From: Longibaculum muris
GTDB lineage: Bacteria; Bacillota_I; Bacilli_A; Erysipelotrichales; Coprobacillaceae
Assembly (NCBI RefSeq): GCF_004343035.1
Contig: NZ_SMCQ01000029.1
Location: forward strand, 1-38,452
Length of the DNA: 38,452 nt
Direction: 5' to 3'
The position numbers were made by a program, and so were the translations under genes. The notes beneath the pieces were generated by a model. It was not told where the DNA came from and did no database searches. It was given only the letters and a program-made list of their open reading frames with translations. This document shows, one piece after another, positions 29,209 to 38,395 of the stretch. Position 1 is the stretch's first letter, and each line of letters starts with the position of its first letter.

Positions 29209-32200
29209 ATGCTTCAAATAAAAAATATACACAAAGAATATAAAACAGGGAATTTAATTCAAAAGGCACTGGATGGAGTGAGTTTGAATTTACGTGATAA
29301 TGAGTTTGTTGCTATTTTAGGACCTAGTGGTTCAGGGAAAACAACATTATTAAATATTATTGGTGGTCTTGATCGTTATGATCAAGGTGATTTAATTATT
29401 AATGGGATTTCAACAAAGAAATATAAAGATCGTGATTGGGATTCTTATCGTAATCATACGATTGGATTTGTATTTCAAAGTTATAACTTGATTCCTCATC
29501 AAACAGTTCTTGCTAATGTTGAATTAGCTTTAACAATTTCTGGTATTTCTAAAGCAGAAAGAAAACAAAGAGCTGAAAAAGCTTTAGAACAAGTAGGACT
29601 TGGAAATCAAGGTCATAAAAAACCAAATCAAATGTCTGGTGGACAAATGCAACGTGTCGCCATTGCTCGTGCTTTAGTCAATGATCCAGATATTTTATTA
29701 GCCGATGAGCCAACAGGAGCATTGGATAGTGATACCAGCGTTCAAGTTATGGATTTATTAAAAGAAGTCGCAAAAGATCGTTTGGTTGTTATGGTAACGC
29801 ATAATCCGGAATTAGCTCAAGAATATGCAACACGTATTGTTGAATTACGTGATGGAACAATTCGCAGTGATTCTGATCCTTTTGAAGTGAGTGATAAAGA
29901 ATTAGAAAAACCTAAACATCAAAATATGGGTAAATCTTCTATGTCTTTATTAACATCTTTATCTTTAAGTTTTAATAACTTAAAAACAAAAAAAGCCCGT
30001 ACTATTTTAACTTCTTTTGCAGGCTCAATTGGGATTATTGGAATTGCTTTGATTTTATCATTATCTAATGGTGTTAATCAATATATTCAATCAATTGAAG
30101 AAGAAACATTATCAGAATATCCATTACAAATTCAAAGCACTGGTTTTGATATTACTTCAATGATGACAGATGTACATCCAGGACCAGGAACAGAAGAAAA
30201 AGATGAATCAAAAATCTATGTTTCTCAAATGATTACCAATATGTTTTCTAAGATTGGTTCTAATGATTTAACATCCTTAAAAGAATATCTTGATAGTGGA
30301 AAAAGTGATATTAAAAAGAATACAAATTCAATTGAATATAATTATAATGTTGCGCCACAGATTTATAGTCCAAATACTAAAAATATTAGACAAGTTCATC
30401 CTGATAAATCATTTGCTGCTTTAGGATTAGGTTCATCATCTAATTCTAATAGTATGATGTCAGCCATGATGAGTACAGATGTTTTTTATCAGATGCCTAA
30501 TCATCCAAGTCTTTATCAAGATCAATATGATATTAAAGCTGGAAAGTGGCCAGAAAGCTATAATGAATGTGTTTTGGTTTTAACAAAGAACGGAAATATT
30601 AATGACTTTATGTTATATACATTGGGATTACGTGATTTTTCAGAACTTGATAAAATGGTTGAACAATTCTCTAAAGAGGAAGAAGTCAAAGTTCCTGATA
30701 ATGCTGGAAAATATTCATATGATGATATTTTAGGAAAAGAATTTAAATTAGTTAATGCAACTGATTATTATCAATATGATAAAAAATACAATGTTTATAA
30801 AGATAAAACTGATGATACAAAATATATGCAAAAGCTTATTGAAAATGGTGAAAATATTAAAATTGTAGGGATTGTCCAACCAGCTGAAACAGCAACAGCA
30901 ACAATGTTAAGATCTGGGATTGGTTATCCTGCTTCACTTACAACACATGTGATTGAAAAAGCTCAAGCAAGTGATATTGTCAAAAAACAATTAGAAGATT
31001 CTAATGTTGATGTTTTTACTGGAAAGAAGTTCAGTGATAAAGAAAGTAATAAAATGGATATGAATTCTTTATTTACTGTTGATGCTAATATAATGAAAAA
31101 GGCATTTACTTTTGATCAAAGTAAGCTTTCTATGGATATGGGTAGTTTGGATTTAAGTCAGATTAAGATAGATCCATCTACATTACCAGCTATTGATATG
31201 ACAAATATCTTTAAAGATATGAAGGTGAATATTTCTAAGGATCAATTAGAGTCATTAAGTCAAAAAATTATGGCTCAATTCCAACAATATGCAATAGATA
31301 ATGGAATGACTGATCCAACAAAGATGAGAGATTATTTCTTAGCTTATCTACAAACAGAAAATGCTCAAAAACTCATTCAAAGTGAAATGACACAATTGTT
31401 ACAAGCAAGTGGTTTAACCCAACAATTTGAAGCCCAAATTCAAAAACAGATGCAAACCATGATGAGTCAGTATACAGCAACAATTACAAAATCTTTACAA
31501 CAACAAATTAGTGCACAAATGAGTAAACAAATGGGAAATTTTGCAAAAAATATGCAAAATGCGATTCATATTGATACCAGTATGTTTGCTAAAGCAATTA
31601 AGATGAATATGAATGAAGAAGAACTTTCTGAATTAATGATGTCACTCATGACGAAAGAAGTATCTTCTTATGATGGAAACTTAAAGAAATTAGGTTATGT
31701 TGATTTTGATAAACCTAGTGCGATTAATATCTATCCAAAAGATTTTGAAAGCAAACAAAAAGTCATTGATATTTTAGATAAATACAATGCTAATGCAGAA
31801 AAGATAGATAAAGATAAAGTGATTTCCTATACTGACTATGTTGGAACATTAATGTCATCAGTTACTGATATTATTAATGTAATTAGTTATGTACTGATTG
31901 CCTTTGTTGCCATATCACTTGTTGTTTCATCAATTATGATTGGAGTTATAACTTATATCAGTGTTCTTGAACGTAAGAAAGAAATTGGAATCCTGCGTGC
32001 AATTGGAGCATCAAAGAAAAATATCTCTCAAGTCTTTGATGCAGAAACCTTTATTATAGGTTTATTATCAGGATTATTAGGAATTGGTATTACGTTAATC
32101 TTATTGGTTCCTGGTAATATGCTTATCCATGAAATTGCAGGTAATGTCAGTGTAAGTGCAACTTTACCAGTAGGTGGAGCGATTATTTTGATTGTCTTGA

Positions 32201-32286
32201 GTGTTATTTTAACACTCATTGGTGGATTGATTCCATCTAAGAAAGCTGCTCAAGAAGATCCAGTAACAGCTTTAAGAACTGAATAG
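29209..32286 (+). CDS. Large ABC transporter ATPase-FtsX permease fusion
   Basis: A 1025-residue protein. Residues 1-230 form an ABC ATPase of the LolD/MacB group: Walker A GPSGSGKTT, Q-loop FVFQSYNLIPHQTV, signature MSGGQMQRVAIA, Walker B ILLADEPTGALD and switch His in VTHN. A membrane segment near residue 265 (SIGIIGIALILSLSNG) begins a permease interrupted by a roughly 600-residue exterior domain, then three C-terminal segments with the FtsX pattern LERKKEIGILRAIGASK. Part of the exterior domain is rich in Met and Gln and probably coiled coil. A GAAGGAGG site precedes the ATG and a TATAAT (about 29174) suggests a promoter. Likely envelope or antimicrobial-peptide function. Confidence 0.9.
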   Translation: MLQIKNIHKEYKTGNLIQKALDGVSLNLRDNEFVAILGPSGSGKTTLLNIIGGLDRYDQGDLIINGISTKKYKDRDWDSYRNHTIGFVFQSYNLIPHQTVLANVELALTISGISKAERKQRAEKALEQVGLGNQGHKKPNQMSGGQMQRVAIARALVNDPDILLADEPTGALDSDTSVQVMDLLKEVAKDRLVVMVTHNPELAQEYATRIVELRDGTIRSDSDPFEVSDKELEKPKHQNMGKSSMSLLTSLSLSFNNLKTKKARTILTSFAGSIGIIGIALILSLSNGVNQYIQSIEEETLSEYPLQIQSTGFDITSMMTDVHPGPGTEEKDESKIYVSQMITNMFSKIGSNDLTSLKEYLDSGKSDIKKNTNSIEYNYNVAPQIYSPNTKNIRQVHPDKSFAALGLGSSSNSNSMMSAMMSTDVFYQMPNHPSLYQDQYDIKAGKWPESYNECVLVLTKNGNINDFMLYTLGLRDFSELDKMVEQFSKEEEVKVPDNAGKYSYDDILGKEFKLVNATDYYQYDKKYNVYKDKTDDTKYMQKLIENGENIKIVGIVQPAETATATMLRSGIGYPASLTTHVIEKAQASDIVKKQLEDSNVDVFTGKKFSDKESNKMDMNSLFTVDANIMKKAFTFDQSKLSMDMGSLDLSQIKIDPSTLPAIDMTNIFKDMKVNISKDQLESLSQKIMAQFQQYAIDNGMTDPTKMRDYFLAYLQTENAQKLIQSEMTQLLQASGLTQQFEAQIQKQMQTMMSQYTATITKSLQQQISAQMSKQMGNFAKNMQNAIHIDTSMFAKAIKMNMNEEELSELMMSLMTKEVSSYDGNLKKLGYVDFDKPSAINIYPKDFESKQKVIDILDKYNANAEKIDKDKVISYTDYVGTLMSSVTDIINVISYVLIAFVAISLVVSSIMIGVITYISVLERKKEIGILRAIGASKKNISQVFDAETFIIGLLSGLLGIGITLILLVPGNMLIHEIAGNVSVSATLPVGGAIILIVLSVILTLIGGLIPSKKAAQEDPVTALRTE

Positions 32287-32292
32287 TATTTA

Positions 32293-32320
32293 AAAAGGAT
32301 TGAATTTTTTCAATCCTTTT
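32293..32320. terminator. Bidirectional terminator
   Basis: AAAAGGATTGAA (32293-32304) and TTCAATCCTTTT (32309-32320) form a 12-bp stem. It serves the convergent ABC and iadA genes and overlaps the last codons of iadA. Confidence 0.85.
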
Positions 32321-33434
32321 CATATGTTCCTTTGATTAATTGTTTTTGATTTCTAACATGAATCTTTCCTAATGCAATAACATCTTGTATATTATAATTT
32401 TGATCAAGTAAAAGTAAATCCGCATCTTTGCCAACAATAATTTCCCCTTTATTTAAGCCTAAACCTCTAGCCACATTGCTAGTAAAGAAAGGGAGAGCTT
32501 CTCCTAAACTCAAATTATTTTTTAACATATATTGAAATTCTTCAAAGAGACAACTAACTGAAGAAACACCGATATCTAATAATTGACCAGATTGATCATA
32601 AGTCGACCAACTTCCTTGGCCATCAGAACTAACAGTTATATGATCTAATGGTAAGCCTCTTTTTTTAGCTTTTAAAATTGCATGAGTTGCACTCATCTGA
32701 GGTTCAGCTGTTAAGTCAATATAACCACCCATTGAAAGAAGTTTAAAACCATCTTCTAAGAGCTGTTTATTTCTAGCAACATGAGTAGGTCTAAATAAAC
32801 TTACTGGAATATCAGTAGATTCAATAATTTTAAAGACTTGACTTAATGCTTTCTTTTCATCACCCATATGTAAAATTAAAATACCACATTTTCCACTTAG
32901 CATACTGCTTACACGAATATCACTCGCTAAACGTTTAAGTTCTTTTGTACGCACATGACTAGAACGATGATCAGATAAGGCTAATTTGCAGCCAACAACT
33001 TCATCTATAAACATTATATCTTTTTTAATATCATCAGTTATTGTGATTGGTGGATATTGATAAGAACCACTAACGATTAAACAACTGATTCCTTCTTCTT
33101 TAAGTGCTTTAGCCTTAGCCAGTAAATTTTCTACATTTCGTGAAATACCATCAGTACCAAGTAATCCTAAAACCGTAGTAATTCCATGACGTGTTAGCTT
33201 AGAAAGTGTTATCTCAGGAGCTTTGGTTTTAAAACTCCCTTCTCCACCTCCACCAGTAATATGAACATGTTGGTCAATAAATCCAGGAACAAGAATTTTA
33301 TTATGACCATCAATAATTTCAAATAAATCAGTATCAATATGATCTTCTATCATTTCTATTTTATCTGATATTAAAACATCTTTTCTTCCAATATATTTAG
33401 GATTATAAACATCTATATTTTTAATTAAATACAT
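32310..33434 (-). CDS. iadA: Isoaspartyl dipeptidase (beta-aspartyl-peptidase)
   Basis: A 374-residue metal-dependent hydrolase of the amidohydrolase superfamily that cleaves isoaspartyl dipeptides arising from protein ageing. Visible family marks are the metal-binding GFIDQHVHITGGGGEG, the SDHRSSH histidines, LILHMGD, FRPTHVARN and the final metal Asp in SSDGQGSWS. The C-terminal GEIVGKDADLLLL closes the small beta domain. Length matches IadA. The ATG at 33434 has AGGGGGC upstream; the preceding TTG is rejected. It stands alone, convergent with the ABC gene. Confidence 0.93.
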   Translation of the reverse strand: MYLIKNIDVYNPKYIGRKDVLISDKIEMIEDHIDTDLFEIIDGHNKILVPGFIDQHVHITGGGGEGSFKTKAPEITLSKLTRHGITTVLGLLGTDGISRNVENLLAKAKALKEEGISCLIVSGSYQYPPITITDDIKKDIMFIDEVVGCKLALSDHRSSHVRTKELKRLASDIRVSSMLSGKCGILILHMGDEKKALSQVFKIIESTDIPVSLFRPTHVARNKQLLEDGFKLLSMGGYIDLTAEPQMSATHAILKAKKRGLPLDHITVSSDGQGSWSTYDQSGQLLDIGVSSVSCLFEEFQYMLKNNLSLGEALPFFTSNVARGLGLNKGEIIVGKDADLLLLDQNYNIQDVIALGKIHVRNQKQLIKGTYEKD

Positions 33435-33561
33435 CAATAAGCCCCCTTACTTTATTTATTATAAAATAAAAGATAGAAAAGGTATATTCTTTTTTCAAGT
33501 CATAGAAATTTTAATAAAATTGTAGTATATTAATAAAAGATTTGGATAAAGAGGGGATTTT

Positions 33562-34506
33562 ATGGATAATTTGATTTTTAGTTTAAATGCAACATTACCA
33601 GTTTTTTTAATGATGGTATTGGGAATTGTTTTGAAAAAGATAGGATGGGTTAGTGAATCTTTTGCTTCACAAATGAATAAATTTGTTTTTTTAGTTCCAT
33701 TACCGCTCTTATTATTTCAAGATTTAGCAACTGTTGATTTTGAAAAAGCTTGGAATTTTAAATTTGTTGCCTTTTGTTTTATAGTGACGGTTTTGAGTAT
33801 TACACTTGTTATTGTGATTTCTTCATTTTTGAAGGAAAGAAGTTTAAGAGGTGAATTTATACAAGCCAGTTATCGAAGTAGTGCAGCTTTATTAGGTGTT
33901 GCTTTGATTCAAAATATTTATGGACATTCAGTCATGGGTCCATTGATGATTATTGGCAGTGTTCCACTTTACAATGTTATGGCAGTTACAGTTTTATCAA
34001 TCTATCAGCCTCATCGTAATGAAATGGATAAGGGTCTATTGAAAACAACCCTTAAAGGAATTATAACAAACCCAATTATTATTGGAATTGTTGTCGGGTT
34101 ATTATGGTCAATCTTGAAGTTACCTATGCCTTTTATCTTATCTAAAACTGTTTCCAATATCAGTGCTATGGCTTCACCTTTAGGTTTAATAGCAATGGGT
34201 GCAAGTTTTGATATTAAGAAAGCTTTTGGCAAGTTAAAACCAGCCTTAGTTGCTACATTTATTAAACTCTTTGGATTTTGTATGATTTTCTTACCGATTG
34301 CGATAGCGTTTGGTTTTGTAGGTGAACAATTGGTTGCTATTTTAATTATGTTAGGTTCAGCTACAACAGTGACTTGTTTTGTTATGGCTAAAAATATGGG
34401 ACATGCTGGTATATTAAGTAGTAATGTTGTGATGTTAACAACATTACTCAGTGGTTTTTCTATTACTTTATGGTTATATATTTTAAGAACTTTACAATTT
34501 ATTTAA
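33562..34506 (+). CDS. AEC-family transporter
   Basis: A 314-residue membrane protein with about ten hydrophobic helices in two inverted groups of five, as in the auxin efflux carrier family. Family features visible are LPVFLMMVLGIVLKKIGW, FVFLVPLPLLLF, the central ITNPIIIGIVVGLL and MASPLGLIAMGASFD. A GAGGGG site precedes the ATG. Bacterial members carry malate or other organic acids; the substrate is unknown here. Confidence 0.88.
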   Translation: MDNLIFSLNATLPVFLMMVLGIVLKKIGWVSESFASQMNKFVFLVPLPLLLFQDLATVDFEKAWNFKFVAFCFIVTVLSITLVIVISSFLKERSLRGEFIQASYRSSAALLGVALIQNIYGHSVMGPLMIIGSVPLYNVMAVTVLSIYQPHRNEMDKGLLKTTLKGIITNPIIIGIVVGLLWSILKLPMPFILSKTVSNISAMASPLGLIAMGASFDIKKAFGKLKPALVATFIKLFGFCMIFLPIAIAFGFVGEQLVAILIMLGSATTVTCFVMAKNMGHAGILSSNVVMLTTLLSGFSITLWLYILRTLQFI

Positions 34507-34555
34507 TAACAGATTTTCTTCTTATACATAGGATATAAGGAAGGGAATTGATAAG

Positions 34556-35026
34556 ATGTATAGTTATTATGATTTGAATGATTACAATGATTATCAGATG
34601 CGAGCTCAGAGTCAAGTTACAAATGATTTTGGACCTAACCCATTTGTAATAGATATTGAAAAAGCGACTATGAATAATGATTATTTTAGAGTGGCTTTAT
34701 GGACAGGGTCACATTTACAATTAACCGTGATGAGTATTCCTGTAGGTGAGGATATTGGTTTAGAAAGACATCCTGAAGTTGATCAATTTTTACGTATTGA
34801 AGATGGCATTGGCGTTGCTATGATGGGTGATAAGAAGGATAATCTTTATTTTCAACAACCTGTCTTTGACGGAAGTGCTATTTTTATACCAGCTGGTATG
34901 TGGCATAATGTGGTGAATACAGGAAATAAACCATTAAAATTATATTCCATTTATGCACCAGCTGATCATCCTTGGGGAACAGTTCATCCTACAAAAGCAG
35001 ATGCTCAAGCACAAGAACATCATTGA
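34556..35026 (+). CDS. Cupin-domain protein
   Basis: A 156-residue single cupin. Motif 1 appears as PVGEDIGLERHPEVDQFLRI and motif 2 as IPAGMWHNVVNTG, giving His, His, Glu-type and His ligands for a metal. The tail includes YAPADHPWGTVHPTKADA, as in small cupins annotated as mannose-6-phosphate isomerase-like. GGAAGGGA lies before the ATG. The enzyme activity is not predictable from this. Confidence 0.87.
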   Translation: MYSYYDLNDYNDYQMRAQSQVTNDFGPNPFVIDIEKATMNNDYFRVALWTGSHLQLTVMSIPVGEDIGLERHPEVDQFLRIEDGIGVAMMGDKKDNLYFQQPVFDGSAIFIPAGMWHNVVNTGNKPLKLYSIYAPADHPWGTVHPTKADAQAQEHH

Positions 35027-35045
35027 CACGCATAAGCGTGTTTTT
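35026..35045 (+). terminator. Intrinsic terminator of cupin gene
   Basis: ACACGC pairs with GCGTGT around ATAA, followed by TTTTCTTTT. The first base overlaps the cupin stop codon. Confidence 0.7.
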
Positions 35046-35115
35046 CTTTTATTAAGAAATGTCTTGGTTTTCTTTATATGGTTATGAGATAATAATGAAA
35101 GAAAGAAGGGTGTCT

Positions 35116-35673
35116 ATGCTTTATAAAACAATTTATGAATCATCATTAGGAAATATTTTGATTGTAAGTGATGAAAATAATATTATTGGTTTGTGGTTTG
35201 AAGGACAAAAATATTTTCTAGCTAATATCAAAGACGATATAACACAGAAAGATGACTTGCCAATCTTACAATCTGCAAAATTATGGTTAGACCAATATTT
35301 TGCAGGTCAAAAGCCAAATATAGCTAATTTAAAATTAGCACCGAGAGGAAATGATTTTCGATTAACAGTGTGGAAAATTTTATGTGAAATTCCTTATGGA
35401 CAATTAACCACTTATGGTGAAATTGCCAAAAAGGTTGCTATTGTTATGAATAAAGAAAGTATGTCTGCTCAAGCAGTAGGTGGAGCTGTTGGACATAATC
35501 CTATTTCTATTATTATTCCTTGTCATCGTGTAGTGGGAAGTCACGGAAGTTTAACAGGCTATGCTGGAGGAATTGATAAAAAAATCAAGTTGTTGCAATT
35601 AGAAGGTGTCGATACTAAACAATTGATGATTCCAAAGAAAGGAACAGCATTATCATATGGCAACATTAAATGA
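35116..35673 (+). CDS. ogt: Methylated-DNA-protein cysteine methyltransferase
   Basis: A 185-residue DNA-repair protein that transfers the alkyl group of O6-alkylguanine to its own Cys. The active-site PCHRV follows HNPISII, and the conserved GQLTTYGEIAKKV and VGGAVGHNP precede it; the N-terminal ribonuclease-like part is present. The ATG at 35116 follows AGAAGGGTG; the longer frame from 35059 has no ribosome site. It overlaps the next MGMT-family gene by 17 bases. Confidence 0.9.
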   Translation: MLYKTIYESSLGNILIVSDENNIIGLWFEGQKYFLANIKDDITQKDDLPILQSAKLWLDQYFAGQKPNIANLKLAPRGNDFRLTVWKILCEIPYGQLTTYGEIAKKVAIVMNKESMSAQAVGGAVGHNPISIIIPCHRVVGSHGSLTGYAGGIDKKIKLLQLEGVDTKQLMIPKKGTALSYGNIK

Positions 35674-35962
35674 TGAATTTTTATATCAGGTTTTTGCAAT
35701 TGTAGAAGAAATTCCCCTAGGCACAGTAGCAACCTATGGTCAAATTGCACGTTTATCTGGACATGATAAAAATGCACGTTTAGTAGGAAAGGCTTTAAGT
35801 TTATCAGAATACTTTGGCAAATATCCATGCCATCGCGTTGTCAGTAGTCAAGGAAGATGTGCACCAGGATGGTTTGAACAAAAAGATTTACTCACTCAAG
35901 AAGGTATTACTTTTAAAGAAAATGGTTGTGTTGATTTAAAGAAGCATCAATGGAAAATGTAA
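35657..35962 (+). CDS. Short MGMT-family (ATL-like) protein
   Basis: A 101-residue protein containing only the DNA-binding half of the MGMT family: FAIVEEIPLGTVATYGQIAR, NARLVGKALS and KYPCHRVVSSQGRCAPGW. Alkyltransferase-like proteins of this length often have Trp or Ala in place of the active Cys, but here PCHRV keeps it, so it could still accept alkyl groups. The ATG lies inside the end of ogt and the two are probably coupled. The following Pro-Gly-Trp resembles the ATL lesion-binding region. Confidence 0.85.
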   Translation: MATLNDEFLYQVFAIVEEIPLGTVATYGQIARLSGHDKNARLVGKALSLSEYFGKYPCHRVVSSQGRCAPGWFEQKDLLTQEGITFKENGCVDLKKHQWKM

Positions 35963-36010
35963 TTTCTTTATTGAACAAATGATAAGATGGATTTACTAAA
36001 AGGTATTTAA

Positions 36011-36040
36011 AAAGGATTAAGAAAATTCTTAATCCTTTCA
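36011..36040. terminator. Terminator between MGMT and nagB-like genes
   Basis: AAAGGATTAAGA pairs with TCTTAATCCTTT around a four-base loop. It serves convergent genes, and the A- and T-rich flanks suit both directions. Confidence 0.7.
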
Positions 36041-36080
36041 TGTTGTTACATGATGTTTATGAAATCTAAGTTGAATTCTT

Positions 36081-36800
36081 TTATAATCTTGAATATTGTT
36101 CATAATGAATAAGACTGGCTGCATCTTGATCACAAATTACTGTAAAATTAGGATGAAGTTTTAAAATTGTTGCAGGGACATCTTGATTAATAGGTTCATC
36201 TAAAAATCTTTTAAAGATTTCTGCTTTTTCTTTACCATTTACAATCATAACCAAATGCTTGACACGCATCAAACTCTTTGGACCCATGGTTAGAGTAAAA
36301 GGTTGATAAGGGCGATCTTTGTAATCTGGATTCACGGCTTGTTTTTCTTTAAAATCAATTTGATAAGTATAACTATCAAAAGGGGTACAACGTGGACAAT
36401 TCCCACAAAAATGTCCATCATAGCCTAATCCAATAACCATGACATCAATCCCACCAACATTTCTTATTTCATTATCATAATCTTGCCAGTTATCAGCATT
36501 CATAATATGAATATGACTATCAGGAATATTGGCTGGTTTAAAGAATAACTCTTGCATATCTTTCCAATTTGGTCCATATTCTTCATTTATAAATGGATTT
36601 TCATCGAATAAATAGTACTGAATATCTTTAAACTTTTCTTGATTTTTCACATAAGGAATCATCATGTCATACATAGTTTTAGGAGAACGACCTGATGTTA
36701 ATGAAATATTGACACGTTTGTCTTGCATCATTGCACCTAATAAAATAAACATAGCACTTTCACTCATTTTTTGTTCAGTTTCTTCAATAATTAGTTTCAT
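36081..36800 (-). CDS. NagB-like (YieK-type) glucosamine-6-phosphate deaminase homologue
   Basis: A 239-residue sugar-phosphate isomerase-fold protein. It has SGRSPKTMYDMM for the phosphate loop, YYLFDENPF at the usual ENPFINE place, and VIGLGYDGHFCGNCP as the active-site loop; NagB itself usually has GIGxNGHIAFNEP. This variant resembles Escherichia coli YieK rather than true NagB, so the substrate is uncertain. The ATG at 36800 is chosen for the GGAGG in front; the longer frame from 36812 includes that site. Confidence 0.85.
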   Translation of the reverse strand: MKLIIEETEQKMSESAMFILLGAMMQDKRVNISLTSGRSPKTMYDMMIPYVKNQEKFKDIQYYLFDENPFINEEYGPNWKDMQELFFKPANIPDSHIHIMNADNWQDYDNEIRNVGGIDVMVIGLGYDGHFCGNCPRCTPFDSYTYQIDFKEKQAVNPDYKDRPYQPFTLTMGPKSLMRVKHLVMIVNGKEKAEIFKRFLDEPINQDVPATILKLHPNFTVICDQDAASLIHYEQYSRL

Positions 36801-36863
36801 ATTAACCTCCAAGATATTTATCTATTTTTAGTATATTGTGTTTTTTATGGATAAGCAAGCTAT

Positions 36864-36950
36864 GGTGAAGATTTAAAAAAAGTTATCAATGAATCTATCC
36901 AAAGAGAACCAAAAACAAGAGGAAAGCAAGTTATAGAAATGTTAAAATGA
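36864..36950 (+). pseudogene. Short C-terminal gene remnant
   Basis: A frame of about 28 codons, EDLKKVINESIQREPKTRGK then QVIEMLK and a TGA, looks coding but has no start or ribosome site; an in-frame TAA lies just upstream. It is probably the tail of a lost gene. Confidence 0.35.
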
Positions 36951-36976
36951 TATTGTTGTTGAAAGGAAGAAAAAAT

Positions 36977-37840
36977 ATGGAATGGAATGAAAAATTACAG
37001 GCAATTATTGATTATGTGGAAGAACATTTGCAAAGAACTGAGGAAGCAATCAATCCATTAGAAATAGAAAGATTAGCAGGATGTTCATATTCTTTCTTTC
37101 AAAAAGTATTTTCATATATGAATGATATGAGTTTTGCTGAATATGTTCGTTATCGTAAATTAACTTTAGCTGGTTATGATGTCATGAGTACACAAATGAA
37201 AATTATAGATATTAGCTATAAATATGGTTATGATTCACCAACATCATTTACAAAGGCATTTCAACAATTCCATGGTGTTTCACCAAGTCAGGCAAGAAAA
37301 ACAAGACAAACTTTAAAAGTTTATCCTAAGATGCAATTACATATGAAGCAAAGCTATGATTGGCGATTAGAAGAAAAGTCAGCAATGCGACTCATTGGAA
37401 AAAGTATTCGTCTTTCTTATCGTGATCATATTCATTTTCAAAGTGTTCCTGAATTTTGGAGTGAGTGTCAAAGAAATGGAGACTATGCAAAACTCTATGC
37501 TTTAGATGAAGGAAATACATTAGGTATGTTTGGTTTGTTTCATGATTATAATACTTTAAAAAAAGAATGTACTTATTCTATTATGGTGATTAATAATCAT
37601 GAAAAAAGTGATGAGTATGATGAAATATTGATTCCTGAAGCGACATGGGCAATCTTTGATTGTCGAGGGAGTGTTCCCCAAGCTATTCAAGAAGGATGGA
37701 AATTTCTTTATCAAGAATGGTTAGTTCAGTATCCATTTTTACATGATGCTTGTCCAGAGTTAGAGTGGTATAGTTCGCAAAACACATATGCGAAAGATTA
37801 TTTAAGTCAAATATGGATACCAATTATTGAGGAGGATTAA
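36977..37840 (+). CDS. AraC-family regulator with GyrI-like effector domain
   Basis: A 287-residue regulator. The N-terminal two-HTH AraC domain covers about residues 1-105: YVEEHLQRTEEAINPLEIER and DISYKYGYDSPTSFTKAFQQ followed by FHGVSPSQARK. The remainder (MRLIGKSIRLSYRD to IWIPII) matches a GyrI/effector-binding domain that senses drugs or other small molecules. AAAGGAAG lies before the ATG at 36977; the longer frame from 36947 is rejected. The next gene starts 2 bases after its stop. Confidence 0.88.
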   Translation: MEWNEKLQAIIDYVEEHLQRTEEAINPLEIERLAGCSYSFFQKVFSYMNDMSFAEYVRYRKLTLAGYDVMSTQMKIIDISYKYGYDSPTSFTKAFQQFHGVSPSQARKTRQTLKVYPKMQLHMKQSYDWRLEEKSAMRLIGKSIRLSYRDHIHFQSVPEFWSECQRNGDYAKLYALDEGNTLGMFGLFHDYNTLKKECTYSIMVINNHEKSDEYDEILIPEATWAIFDCRGSVPQAIQEGWKFLYQEWLVQYPFLHDACPELEWYSSQNTYAKDYLSQIWIPIIEED

Positions 37841-37842
37841 AA

Positions 37843-38310
37843 ATGGTACATTTAGTTTACTGTGATAATACAGGGAAAAAGGGCGAAAGAGTTTTAGATA
37901 AAATTATTTCTAAAAAGAAAACAATGGTGGTTAGAGGTGCGGCAGGTAGAAAGATACCACATAGTCGAGTTCATGCTGGAGAGACATTGTATTTTATGGA
38001 GAAAGGAACAAGTTTGATTGGTGTGAAAGCCACTGTTAAGGATGTACAAAATTATGCAAAATTGACTGATGAGCAAATTACACAAGTTTTATCTGATCAT
38101 CAATCCAAGCTAAATTTAACAGAGAAACAAAAGGTCCGCTGGCATAAGAAGTTTTTATGTTTAGTGGAATTCGAAGATGTTCAACAAATTGAACCATTAG
38201 AGTTTGAACATCAAGGAAATATGGATGATTGGTTAATTGTAGAGAAAATTGAAGATGTTGTTGTGGGAACAAGTATTCCTTATAATTATGAAAAATCAAA
38301 ATTGAAATAA
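37843..38310 (+). CDS. Hypothetical protein, possibly PUA/ASCH-like
   Basis: A 155-residue soluble protein coupled to the AraC gene; GAGGAGG overlaps the end of that gene. It begins MVHLVYCDNTGKKGERVLDK and has a mixed strand/helix pattern with SRVHAGETLYFMEKGTSLIG, recalling the RNA-binding PUA or ASCH fold. The RGAAGRKIPHSRV segment is basic. I cannot name the family with certainty; the AraC regulator may control it. Confidence 0.6.
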   Translation: MVHLVYCDNTGKKGERVLDKIISKKKTMVVRGAAGRKIPHSRVHAGETLYFMEKGTSLIGVKATVKDVQNYAKLTDEQITQVLSDHQSKLNLTEKQKVRWHKKFLCLVEFEDVQQIEPLEFEHQGNMDDWLIVEKIEDVVVGTSIPYNYEKSKLK

Positions 38311-38341
38311 AAGAGAAGATGTTATGAATCTTCTCTTTTAT
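38308..38341. terminator. Terminator after the 37843 gene
   Basis: AAAAGAGAAGAT (38309-38320) pairs with ATCTTCTCTTTT (38328-38339) around a seven-base loop, followed by ATT. It begins at the stop codon. Confidence 0.8.
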
Positions 38342-38359
38342 TAAATTAACTTTAAGCAA

Positions 38360-38387
38360 TTGATAAAAGTTTGCTTTGTGCTATAAT
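38360..38387 (+). promoter_or_regulatory. Sigma-A-type promoter for the next gene
   Basis: TTGATA and TATAAT are separated by 16 bases. The TATAAT ends only about 10 bases before the ATG at 38396, so the transcript would be nearly leaderless unless a later start is used. Confidence 0.5.
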
Positions 38388-38395
38388 ATGGGTGA

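Noticed and set aside
32028-32219. Minus-strand frame opposite the FtsX C-terminus
   Set aside because: Shadow frame; the plus strand encodes conserved permease sequence.
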